The notes under the pieces: model-generated
The model's input: the letters and a program-made list of their open reading frames with translations, nothing else
Database searches by the model: none
Told to the model about the DNA's origin: nothing
Virus record (IMG/VR): IMGVR_UViG_3300031840_000845
Coordinates: 1 to 34,231 of that record
Length of the DNA: 34,231 nt
Strand: one strand, 5' to 3'
From: a virus
Program-made: the position numbers and the translations under genes
In this document: positions 20,525 to 28,586 of the stretch, piece after piece
Layout: each line of letters starts with the position of its first letter
Position numbering within the stretch: position 1 is the first letter of the stretch

Positions 20525-23500
20525 TTATTGGTTCACATATGCTCTATTGTTCTGCTTCTCAATGGAGATTTCTTGATCCACAATGTCTTTTAAGGAATCC
20601 AGGTGTGATATCAAAAGCACCGTTTTGAACTGGCTTTTAATCATCTCCAGTATTCGAATAAATCCTTCCATATTTTCTGCGTCTAGAGCCGTTCCTGGCT
20701 CGTCTAGAATAAATACGTCACCCTTTGGAAGAGTTGACACATTTAGCAGTGCGAGACGGATGGCCATGGCAGCAATTGTTTTCTCTGCTCCAGACCCCAT
20801 CTCAATAGGTCGCGGGTCATGTCTGGGGTGCTTAATTGATATATCAAGCTTTGACTCGTCATTTTCAAAGAAAATTTCAAAATCAACAATATTTGTTAAG
20901 ATCTTAGAAATCTCTGTGTTGATTAGAGGCAGCCTCTTCTTGATAATGTCGTATGAAATACCGTTTGGATGCATGCACCTTAAAAACAGGTCAGCTGTCG
21001 TAAACTCGTCTTCTAAAGACAGAAATTCTTCTTTCTGCTCGTTCATTTGTGCATGCTTTTGCTCTAAACTACCCACAGACTTGTAAAGATCTAGGATTTC
21101 TTTTCTGTAGTTGTTAAGATTGCTGTCCGATACATTTTTCAGATTCTGAACCTCTGCCTTCTTTTCCAGCAAGACCTCTAGATTTTCGATTGCCTTCTTG
21201 TTCTCCAGGAAAGTATCTTGTTTTTCACGCAAATCTTTTAGAACACTTTGAGTCTTTAAAGTATCGAGCTTGTCTTTCTGCATCTCCAGCTCTAAACTAG
21301 AAATTGTGCTCTCCAAGTTGGCCTTCTTGTCCAGAACTCCGTAATATTTTGTAATATAACTTGTTACCTTTTCAGGATTCAGATCGGCTATTTTTTTAGA
21401 TATTGTATCTCTGTTTAGCTTAAGCTGGTTTAGTTCTATTCTGACGCGTGTATTGTCATTATAGGCGCTCTTGGCATCAGAGACAAAATGACATCTTTGT
21501 TTTAGGCTAATGCTACACGGAGCAGCTTTTAAGAGATCAATTTTTTCAGCAATAACCTTTTGCTTTTTCTCAAATTCCTCGATCCCCTCTAATATTTGCT
21601 GTAGCCTTGTTTGTTTCTCATTAATAACATCTTTCTGGTCATTGAAAAAATCAATATTAAAGCTCTTAAGAAAGTTGTTAATTTTTTCTAGCAAAGAGCC
21701 ATGCTCTTCAAGAGTTTTTTCTTTTTTCTGTGCATTTAATTGCAGCTGCTGGAGATGTGCTTGAAATTTTTGTATTTTTTCTCTACAATCTCTATACTCC
21801 GCTATTTCTTGTGGTACAGATGAGATCTCTTGCTCCAGAGCATCAAGCTTTTTCGAAAGTGCGGTAGAGTCTTCCTCGAAAGAGGCTATTTCGCGCTCCT
21901 TAACAGAAAGTAACGTCTGTTCACGGGCCAGCTCAGTTCGAGACTCCTTGATTTCTGAATCGTAGTCAGTGCCTCTTAGCCGTTTAAGCGCACCCTTGAG
22001 GTCAACAGAGTCTTCATTACACATTTTGAACTTCTTGTCAAAAAGCTCAAGATCCAAAAACTTGCCTAGGATTTCTTTTCGTCGAGTCGACCCCTCGTTT
22101 AGATAAGAAAGCGAATCAAGCTGGCTAGCCATAGAAGTTAAGAGGAAATCTTCAACAGTCCCAAACATTTTCTTGATGTTGTAATCTGTTTCCATCCTAG
22201 TAGTGCCGTTTAGTGAATGCTCTTCTTGAGTAACGTTATCGTAAACATCGAAGTCTACGTCAGTTTTGGCTTCTACGGTCTTCTTCCCCTTAAGAGTTCG
22301 GTTATACTTCTTGCTTTTTCTTTCAATCTTGTATGTTTTTGTGCCAATAGCGATCTCAACGTACCCACGGCACTCTTCCTCATTTTGATTGATTAAATTA
22401 AGGTTCTTTCGATTGTTTTTTGAGGTAGTGTTGTAGACGGTATAAAGCAGACTATCGATGATACTAGATTTGCCCGAGAAGTTTTTACCAAGAATGCCCA
22501 CAACTCCGTTGAGATTTTCAAAATTAATTGAATTGCCTTCGCCATAATTGAAGAGGTTGTCCCACTCTACTTTCTTTAGGCGCCAGTTAACATTGCGAAT
22601 GACGTCTTCTTGTTTTTCTGCAGAATTATTATACTTTTTGTTCATCTCATACACTTTCTTTAGTGTATCGTTCTCCGCGCAGTAGTCCTTGAGGTACTCG
22701 TCAATCAGTTCTTCTTGTACAGCAATATCGCGCAGGTCCTCCTGGAAGACAGAACCGGCAATATTTTCAACGCTTCCGCGTTCGCCTGCTGCGCGGCTTA
22801 AATAAGTTACTGCTTCAGGCTTAAACCTAGCCTTTGCGACATCTATCGCCTTTCTCACCACATCTAGGGGCAGATTGTTTTCTGAAACCAGCCGCAAACG
22901 AGCGCCTGTTACGACTTCCAACTTGTTTGGCAGTCTGCCCTTTGGTGTTAGATTAATTGTTATAAAAGGTTTCGGATTTTTTAGCTCGACATGTTCGCAT
23001 GTGTAGGTATCTTTATCTGTGATATCCCAAACTAGAAAACCTTTGTCGTTACTTTCCCCGTGGTTTTGTTGTACCGTCGAACCCGGATAGCGTATTTTTC
23101 CCGCTTTGTCAAGGGTTTGATTGGTCTTGTGTATATCGCCAAGAAAACCATAATCGAAATTATTAAAAATATTAACATCATCTTCCCCACTTTCCATTTT
23201 CCATCCGGTATCTGTCGTTACACCGCTAACAGCGCCGTGGTACAGAGCAATATTAACTCTATTTGTGTCGGACGGAGTACACCAGTTGTCTCTGTCAAAC
23301 ACCGACAAAACATTAATCGTAAATTTTTCATCTAAATGCGTTTCTCCGGAGTCTTTTAATAAATATAAATTTTTGTGCCCTAATGCCTTGGCAATTGGTG
23401 TTAAGGCATCCTGGCGGCTAGAGTTTCTTAAGTTGCCGTCGTGATTACCCAAAATAATATAAGTCGGGGCAATGTCGGCGAGGTTCTTAAAGAAGTCACT

Positions 23501-23680
23501 ACACATCTCAACAAACTCTGGGCTAATTTGTGTCTTTGTATGTGCGATGTCTCCACAGTGGATAATATAATCCACCTTGTGGCTTTTCAATTTTTTATAG
23601 AGGTGCTTGAATACCTCTCTATATTCTTTGTGATATTTTAAGTTTCTAATATGCGTGTCTGCAATATGAGCAAATTTCAT
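20525..23680 (-). CDS. Single-chain SbcD-SbcC (Mre11-Rad50, gp47-gp46) nuclease-ATPase fusion
   Basis: This protein has 1051 residues. Residues 1-~300 form a metallophosphatase of the Mre11/SbcD/gp47 type: IADTH (Asp8, His10), HCGD (Asp44), LGNHD (Asn79-Asp81), YHG (His148) and GDIHK (His184). After a linker, residues ~365-1051 form a Rad50/SbcC/gp46 ATPase: Walker A GKNFSGKSS (398-406), a long coiled coil (~580-890), signature GSGAEK (963-968), Walker B DVFILDE (988-994) and H-loop His1026. In T4 these are two proteins that process recombination ends and degrade host DNA. Here one frame encodes both, with no internal stop. The hinge has C722-x7-C730, not the usual CxxC zinc hook. A sigma70-like promoter and an AAGGTG ribosome site precede it. 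Confidence 0.93.
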   Translation of the reverse strand: MKFAHIADTHIRNLKYHKEYREVFKHLYKKLKSHKVDYIIHCGDIAHTKTQISPEFVEMCSDFFKNLADIAPTYIILGNHDGNLRNSSRQDALTPIAKALGHKNLYLLKDSGETHLDEKFTINVLSVFDRDNWCTPSDTNRVNIALYHGAVSGVTTDTGWKMESGEDDVNIFNNFDYGFLGDIHKTNQTLDKAGKIRYPGSTVQQNHGESNDKGFLVWDITDKDTYTCEHVELKNPKPFITINLTPKGRLPNKLEVVTGARLRLVSENNLPLDVVRKAIDVAKARFKPEAVTYLSRAAGERGSVENIAGSVFQEDLRDIAVQEELIDEYLKDYCAENDTLKKVYEMNKKYNNSAEKQEDVIRNVNWRLKKVEWDNLFNYGEGNSINFENLNGVVGILGKNFSGKSSIIDSLLYTVYNTTSKNNRKNLNLINQNEEECRGYVEIAIGTKTYKIERKSKKYNRTLKGKKTVEAKTDVDFDVYDNVTQEEHSLNGTTRMETDYNIKKMFGTVEDFLLTSMASQLDSLSYLNEGSTRRKEILGKFLDLELFDKKFKMCNEDSVDLKGALKRLRGTDYDSEIKESRTELAREQTLLSVKEREIASFEEDSTALSKKLDALEQEISSVPQEIAEYRDCREKIQKFQAHLQQLQLNAQKKEKTLEEHGSLLEKINNFLKSFNIDFFNDQKDVINEKQTRLQQILEGIEEFEKKQKVIAEKIDLLKAAPCSISLKQRCHFVSDAKSAYNDNTRVRIELNQLKLNRDTISKKIADLNPEKVTSYITKYYGVLDKKANLESTISSLELEMQKDKLDTLKTQSVLKDLREKQDTFLENKKAIENLEVLLEKKAEVQNLKNVSDSNLNNYRKEILDLYKSVGSLEQKHAQMNEQKEEFLSLEDEFTTADLFLRCMHPNGISYDIIKKRLPLINTEISKILTNIVDFEIFFENDESKLDISIKHPRHDPRPIEMGSGAEKTIAAMAIRLALLNVSTLPKGDVFILDEPGTALDAENMEGFIRILEMIKSQFKTVLLISHLDSLKDIVDQEISIEKQNNRAYVNQ

Positions 23681-23701
23681 GTTACACCTTTCGTAATATA
23701 A

Positions 23702-23729
23702 AATATACGAACGTATTTTACTATGTAAA
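23702..23729 (-). promoter_or_regulatory. Sigma70-like promoter candidate for the SbcDC fusion gene
   Basis: On the minus strand, TTTACA at 23724-23729 is followed after 16 bases by TATATT at 23702-23707. Transcription would start about 15 bases before the ATG at 23680 and include the AAGGTG ribosome site. The late-type ACTA-N-TTAT motif is absent here. This would be an early or middle promoter read by host polymerase. Confidence 0.45.
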
Positions 23730-24719
23730 CTACATTCCTGATATTCTTTTCATTAAGTATCCATCCAGATTGATGAACTTGGCAGAGCTTTTTCTTTCTT
23801 CAAATTGTTTTTTTGTCATCTCGCCAACATCGTTGAATGGCTTTACATCTACTAAATATAACTCTATGTCATAGTTTAGAAAAAGTCTTATCAGCTTGTT
23901 TGTTTTTTTGTCTGCGTCTGGGTCTAAAGCAAGGTAAACAGGCGTGTCATTTTTGATAATCTGGTCGAACAAGCTTGACGTCTCCGTTAGCGTCGAGCCC
24001 AGAAGAGGTACTGAATTGTCGCCTGCCTTAATAGCATCAAACACGCCCTCTACAATTGTAATGGGCTCGTCAAAGTCTATGTAGGGGTGGTTAAATATAA
24101 TGTCTTTTGAAGCCTCTGGATTTAGATACTTTCTCCAATCGCGGTCATATGAGCGAGAGATAAAGAAATTGACATCGCCATCTTCGTCAAAAGAGGGTAT
24201 CACAATGCGGCCTCCGTATTTACCTTTAGGACAGTAACCTATTTTCCATTTTATGATGTCTTTTTTGCCAATTCTGCGGCTTTTTAAGTAGTTGATTGGA
24301 TACATTGATGTGGTGGGTAGTTCTTTGTTGGCCAGTGAAATAAAGTCTTTTGGTAGGGAAATTTTATCCCTTGTATCCTCTTCTACCTGACCAAACAACT
24401 TGTCAGCAAATTTTTCAACTTCGATCTGCTGGGTCAGGCTTTTCCATTCATACTTTTGATCTGTTGTACCAAACTGCCTTACAATCCTATAAATGTTCCT
24501 GCCAGACCAATCGCAGACCCAGCACTTAAACGCGCCCTTTGTAAGATTAACGGAGAGCTTGCGCTTGTGGTGATCGCATTTTGGACAGTGAAAGAGATAC
24601 TCTGCGCCTTTATTATAGAAGCCGCCTAGTACGTTTTTTAATAGCTTTACTTTTCTCTCTTCTGACAATCTAACCAGCCCGCACGTGCGATCACCCAACT
24701 GTCTGCCTTGTCGAAACAA
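23730..24719 (-). CDS. DNA primase with zinc finger and TOPRIM domain (DnaG-like)
   Basis: With ATG at 24719 the protein has 329 residues. A zinc finger is seen as CPKC (45, 48) and CWVC (66, 69). A TOPRIM core follows with TIVEGVFDAI (Glu224) and VYLALDPDAD (Asp266, Asp268), the acidic residues that hold metal in DnaG-type primases. The family makes short RNA primers for lagging-strand synthesis. No helicase domain is attached, so a separate helicase is expected elsewhere. The ATG start overlaps the resolvase gene by 73 bases, which is unusual. A TTG at 24668 would cut the overlap to about 22 bases and remove 17 residues that carry no motif. Neither has a strong ribosome site. Confidence 0.88.
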   Translation of the reverse strand: MFRQGRQLGDRTCGLVRLSEERKVKLLKNVLGGFYNKGAEYLFHCPKCDHHKRKLSVNLTKGAFKCWVCDWSGRNIYRIVRQFGTTDQKYEWKSLTQQIEVEKFADKLFGQVEEDTRDKISLPKDFISLANKELPTTSMYPINYLKSRRIGKKDIIKWKIGYCPKGKYGGRIVIPSFDEDGDVNFFISRSYDRDWRKYLNPEASKDIIFNHPYIDFDEPITIVEGVFDAIKAGDNSVPLLGSTLTETSSLFDQIIKNDTPVYLALDPDADKKTNKLIRLFLNYDIELYLVDVKPFNDVGEMTKKQFEERKSSAKFINLDGYLMKRISGM

Positions 24720-25165
24720 TGTGGCTTTGGATTTCCGTGCCTAGTATATTCTATAAGAACATCTGGTACGTTGTCAAGTACGTATTTTATAACGACCTCT
24801 TTGGCCTTGGTTCCTCTTGGCACAACAATACCGCACGATTTCCTAGCGGACACCGCTGCTAAATACGTCGGCTCAACGCCATACTGTCGAAAACAGATCC
24901 AAGAAACAATACCATTGAATCTAGAAAGTGTAGAAAGAGTTTTAGCTGACGAGAACCCGCTCCTAAATGATTGCAAAGACTGCTCAATATAAATTCTATC
25001 AGGCTTGATAGGAAGATTACAAATTCTTTCATTTACAAATTCCGCTTTTTCAAAAATGCTTTTAAATTTTCTGGTATCCCATGCATCATTATAGATAACC
25101 TTGCCGTTATCATCAATAATTGTGGCACCGGTAATGCTGGTGCTAACATCTAACCCTAAAATCAT
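24647..25165 (-). CDS. RuvC-like Holliday-junction resolvase (RNase H fold)
   Basis: This protein has 172 residues. The fold signature is complete: ILGLDVSTSITG with Asp6 on the first strand, IYIEQSL with Glu61, and the C-terminal pair CFDKADSWVIARAG with Asp152 and Asp155. These match the four acidic residues of RuvC/YqgF-type nucleases. The family cuts branched DNA to resolve recombination intermediates or clear junctions before packaging, a job done by gp49 (a different fold) in T4. It opens the resolvase-primase-SbcDC block. The ATG sits only 6 bases after a perfect TATAAT and has no ribosome site, so it may be read from a leaderless transcript. Confidence 0.85.
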   Translation of the reverse strand: MILGLDVSTSITGATIIDDNGKVIYNDAWDTRKFKSIFEKAEFVNERICNLPIKPDRIYIEQSLQSFRSGFSSAKTLSTLSRFNGIVSWICFRQYGVEPTYLAAVSARKSCGIVVPRGTKAKEVVIKYVLDNVPDVLIEYTRHGNPKPHCFDKADSWVIARAGWLDCQKREK

Positions 25166-25171
25166 AACAAC

Positions 25172-25201
25172 ATTATACTATATGTCTAGCTTGAGTTTAA
25201 A
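25172..25201 (-). promoter_or_regulatory. Sigma70-like promoter candidate for the resolvase-primase block
   Basis: A perfect TATAAT lies at 25172-25177 on the minus strand, 18 bases after TTTAAA (25196-25201, 4 of 6 matches to the -35 consensus). The expected start site falls on or next to the resolvase ATG at 25165. The sequence is AT-rich, so chance is possible. Confidence 0.4.
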
Positions 25202-26344
25202 CGTATAACTTCTGCCTTCGATTTTTCTTACGGGATTTGCGAGAGAGGCGACTGCAATTAAATTTTTATTTTCGTCGTATATGCCAACCTTCGAGATATA
25301 GGTCACAGGCTGGAAAGACGCAGTATAATTGTCATAACTACTGGTAACTATGTTTTTAATTTCTGTTTGGGCGTCTTCATAATATATATTCGAGCTTGAA
25401 ACAGCGGAGACAGCACCAGACAAAAAAGTTGGATTATTAGAAAAATTGAGGCTATTCTCATCCGCATGTGCAAACATCGTGAGCGTTTGTACATAATTAA
25501 CGCTATTGAAATCTATAGAAAAGCTTGATGAGGGCGCGCCCGATTGTGCATCGGTAGTAGCAAAATAGTGCCAAGATGCGCTGTAGCTGGTACCTCCGGA
25601 TGTGTATTCTTCTGTGTGTGTGTCTAAGTTGGTGCTTGAAGTTAAGAGCACGAAACCTTCGTTGTATAGGACTACGCCCACCGAATCTCCTGTAGTAGAG
25701 CCAGTTGTTTGGTATAAAACGCCGTTCCTTTTTGTGTCGGAGGCCTCGGCGATCAAAGTGCCCGTAACATAATATTTTAATACAACTGAACCTTTTTCTA
25801 TGCTGGAGCCATAAAAAATAGATGGTACCTGGATAATGTTTATTTTTTGTGATTCTTTTTGACCAAATGACGACGAATATGCATAATGTGGGCTTAAAGT
25901 TGTATAAAAGTCTAGCGTATTTCGAAGAGCATACAAAACGTCTTTTTTCCTGCCAGTAAAAGAGGTATCAAACCTTTCAACTTTTATGCTGGCTGTTAAA
26001 GGATAAGAGCCGGTGATCTGGTCTCCATAATTAAAATCTAAATTAAAATTACTGTCGGATATTGTTGAGAAGCTAGAAAAAGATCCGTTCTTGGTAACAA
26101 AAGGGTATATTAGCTGACTGTCACCGCTAGATGATACATTCTGCCTATTAACATTAAGTTCATAGAGATTAATGTGGCCGTCCGGTGTGTGAAAATTTGT
26201 TGAGTCCCTGTTTTCGTTATTATAGTACACAGAATTGTTGTACACATACAAACTAACTTGAGGGTGCGCTTCTAGCGTGTTGTGGAATACGTCTTCTTTC
26301 TTAAAGCGAAAGAGAGTCCCATACTTTGTGACGTGTGAGGCCAT
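25178..26344 (-). CDS. Virion/baseplate-type protein, paralog of the preceding gene product
   Basis: This protein has 388 residues, is rich in Ser, Thr, Tyr and Asn, and appears beta-structured, with no signal. Its last third matches the 347-residue product encoded just upstream: VGVVLYNEGFVLLTSS, SLNFSNNPTFLSGAVS and VTYISKVGIYDENKNLIAVASLANPVRK appear in the same order as related segments there. The N-terminal halves differ. This suggests duplication of a shared C-terminal domain, as in baseplate or fiber-connector proteins that sit at equivalent positions. It lies 12 bases after its paralog and has a GAGGT ribosome site. The tail/baseplate location is inferred from composition and neighbours. 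Confidence 0.7.
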   Translation of the reverse strand: MASHVTKYGTLFRFKKEDVFHNTLEAHPQVSLYVYNNSVYYNNENRDSTNFHTPDGHINLYELNVNRQNVSSSGDSQLIYPFVTKNGSFSSFSTISDSNFNLDFNYGDQITGSYPLTASIKVERFDTSFTGRKKDVLYALRNTLDFYTTLSPHYAYSSSFGQKESQKINIIQVPSIFYGSSIEKGSVVLKYYVTGTLIAEASDTKRNGVLYQTTGSTTGDSVGVVLYNEGFVLLTSSTNLDTHTEEYTSGGTSYSASWHYFATTDAQSGAPSSSFSIDFNSVNYVQTLTMFAHADENSLNFSNNPTFLSGAVSAVSSSNIYYEDAQTEIKNIVTSSYDNYTASFQPVTYISKVGIYDENKNLIAVASLANPVRKIEGRSYTFKLKLDI

Positions 26345-26356
26345 ACATTTACCTCA

Positions 26357-27400
26357 CTAGTAGTCTAGTCTAACTCGCAACGTCAGCTCAGTATTTGGAT
26401 CCTTTCTAATTGGCTCTGACAGCTTAGCAACTGCCAACAGCTCATTGTCTGGCGAGTACAAACCAACACTGGTTATATAGCTTACTGGAAGGTCGTTCAC
26501 ATTGTTTTTAACAACTAATTTACTGCCCGTTATATACGTTGGGTTTGCGCTGTAATTAAACTCGTTATGATTAATTCTACAGAAATAAACAGCAGAATTA
26601 AGCTCGATAGTGTTATTGAAGTCGACATCATCTATCATGTGTCTGAAGCTATCAGCTAGTGTGTCAATTGTCGAGCCAGTTTGAGCCGCGTTAATTGCTG
26701 CGCCAGAAGACAAAGCGTGTGTGTTGTCTGCCGGAGTGCCGAACTGTTCTGTAAATATTGAAGAAGTTAAAACTAGTACACCGGCTTGGTAAAATATCAA
26801 CCCTACTGAACTTTCGTTGTCAGCTGTCGAAGACGTAACTACAAGACCATAATCGCCAGCTGGCGATGTCCTAAATTCGTTAGCGGAAAGAAAATCACCA
26901 AACGTTTTTCTAGTCTCTCGGCCGGCACCAGTATTCGATATGACGCCTGAAGTGTGGAGTGATAGTCTAAAAGAATTCTTTTTAATTTCGTCCTTAGTCA
27001 ACAGCCTCGTAAAATTCATGAAGAAGCAATGATTCATTATGTTGGTGCTGTCGTCTAGTGTGCCGTCAGAATCAAACTTTCTGATATTTCCACTAACATC
27101 ATAACCCATAAGAACCTGGGCCATTTGATTATAAATATTTAACTTTTTAGCGTTTTGTGTGTTAGCGGCGCCGCTAACATTTGAGCTGCATCCGTAGGTA
27201 ATATCAAAAATATGATTTGCAGACGAGCTTAAATATGGATAGTCGTAGACTGACTCAAACATGCCATGAGAGAACTTCTTAATATTGTTGTCCGAATAGG
27301 TGCCAGAGACGATCGTCCCAGTAATTGGAATCGCCTCGTGCAATAAAGTCCTTGTATTTGTAACGTCGTCTCCGAGTAGTGATTTAAATGTCTTTGCCAT
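26357..27400 (-). CDS. Virion/baseplate-type protein, first member of a paralogous pair
   Basis: This protein has 347 residues and starts MAKTFKSLLGDDVTNTRTLL. It is Ser/Thr/Asn-rich with no catalytic motif. C-terminal segments VGLIFYQAGVLVLTSSI, EFNYSANPTYITGSKL and VSYITSVGLYSPDNELLAVA align with the next gene product, and both end in a Leu-Asp motif (RLDY, KLDI). It follows the 375-residue gene by 12 bases, and the same 12-base spacing separates it from its paralog, so all three are probably co-translated from one transcript. Proteins of this appearance are abundant in particles of large marine phages. A specific role such as baseplate wedge or fiber base cannot be fixed. Confidence 0.7.
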   Translation of the reverse strand: MAKTFKSLLGDDVTNTRTLLHEAIPITGTIVSGTYSDNNIKKFSHGMFESVYDYPYLSSSANHIFDITYGCSSNVSGAANTQNAKKLNIYNQMAQVLMGYDVSGNIRKFDSDGTLDDSTNIMNHCFFMNFTRLLTKDEIKKNSFRLSLHTSGVISNTGAGRETRKTFGDFLSANEFRTSPAGDYGLVVTSSTADNESSVGLIFYQAGVLVLTSSIFTEQFGTPADNTHALSSGAAINAAQTGSTIDTLADSFRHMIDDVDFNNTIELNSAVYFCRINHNEFNYSANPTYITGSKLVVKNNVNDLPVSYITSVGLYSPDNELLAVAKLSEPIRKDPNTELTLRVRLDY

Positions 27401-27412
27401 GTTTTTTACCTT

Positions 27413-28540
27413 TTATGCAATCTTTACATAACGCACTGGAATGTCTAGCCTGTAACCTGTGTTTGCCCCAACTACTCTAACGATACTATCAATATAGTGT
27501 ATTGTTAAGCTGCTAGCACTTTGGCCATTGTAAAGCTGGTTGGCGTCAGCATCAAGCCCCAAAATATTGCCATCTGTGTTGGCAGCTTGTGAGCTTCCTA
27601 GCTGAGTGAACAAATATGTAGAGTTTTGCAAGTCTTGCGAAGCATGCAGCCTAAAATGCAGTGACTTACCTCTTGGGCCCTCGAACACCTGCGGGTTCAA
27701 ACTGGTAAGATCGTTCTTTATCTTACTGCCGTTTCCATCCACAGCATCGGCTGGGGATGAATTTCCCTTGGGATTGATGTAGGTGTCGCTTGTTAAGTAA
27801 TACTGCGCAACGTTATCATCGTCAATAAAGTTAACGGCTTCTGCTACGTGATTTTCAGGGCCTTTTACCCTGCCTAGGCGGTAGTCCATCTCAACGATAA
27901 ACGCGCTTTCTAAAAGGTCGGAGTCTAGACCAACAGAAGCAGCGATTTCGTTCGTGTCAAGGCCTTGGTCAACTCTTACAAGTTGTTTTTGATCATCTTG
28001 GTTATCGGCAACTGTGTAACCCTGTAGCATGCCTGTCAAAGTTTTAGCTGCCTCGTCAGTAGTGCCAGAGCCTCTATAGTGGCTAACTATATCCCAAGTG
28101 TCTTTATCGACTGCAACATAGAATTTAGTATCTGCTACAGTGCTAGTTGTTGATGAACCACTAAGCGCTCTAGAAAAAAGCCCAGATGTGCCGGCCTGAA
28201 TGTTGCCTCCAATACCGCTGATGTTTTGGTCGACAATGTTGTTTAGCTTAAGAACAGGCATATATAAGATGTTAGTTCTAGAAATAGATATTAGCTTTGT
28301 TTTTTGGTTTGAAGTGTTGTTTGTAAAAGCCTCTAGCACCGGAGTTTGTAAAACCTCCAAATCATAGTAAGCACTGCCTGAAGAGTGGTTTTTGTTGTAG
28401 AGTGAATAGTTAATCTCGTCGTCTCCAAGAGCAAACTTGGAGATCTTGAAACTACCATCTCCCTGCGCCAACCTTAATCTTCCGGTGTCGGTTAATACTG
28501 CATCCAGTATGATGTCGCCTGAATTATCTAGGAATCCCAT
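27413..28540 (-). CDS. Virion structural protein of the tail/baseplate type
   Basis: This protein has 375 residues and starts GFLDNSGDIILDAVLTDTG, followed by RLRLAQGDGSFKISKFALGD. This N-terminus is, to my recollection, common among uncharacterised structural proteins of large marine myophages. The remainder is rich in Asn, Ser, Asp and Thr, with many short beta segments, and ends with SIVRVVGANTGYRLDIPV. No signal or enzyme motif is visible. It opens a three-gene set with uniform 12-base spacing. An ACTA-N-TTATAA motif lies only 15 bases upstream of the ATG. A role in the baseplate or tail periphery is inferred. Confidence 0.7.
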   Translation of the reverse strand: MGFLDNSGDIILDAVLTDTGRLRLAQGDGSFKISKFALGDDEINYSLYNKNHSSGSAYYDLEVLQTPVLEAFTNNTSNQKTKLISISRTNILYMPVLKLNNIVDQNISGIGGNIQAGTSGLFSRALSGSSTTSTVADTKFYVAVDKDTWDIVSHYRGSGTTDEAAKTLTGMLQGYTVADNQDDQKQLVRVDQGLDTNEIAASVGLDSDLLESAFIVEMDYRLGRVKGPENHVAEAVNFIDDDNVAQYYLTSDTYINPKGNSSPADAVDGNGSKIKNDLTSLNPQVFEGPRGKSLHFRLHASQDLQNSTYLFTQLGSSQAANTDGNILGLDADANQLYNGQSASSLTIHYIDSIVRVVGANTGYRLDIPVRYVKIA

Positions 28541-28554
28541 TTTTAGTCCTCGCC

Positions 28555-28565
28555 TTATAAATAGT
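28555..28565 (-). promoter_or_regulatory. ACTA-N-TTAT motif, probable late promoter for the three baseplate-type genes
   Basis: The sense strand reads ACTATTTATAA, 15 bases before the ATG at 28540. On the plus strand this copy contains the exact T4 late motif TATAAATA, but oriented away from the genes. It sits in the 46-base gap after the 941-residue gene. Confidence 0.5.
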
Positions 28566-28586
28566 CTTTAATTAATTAATGTTTCA

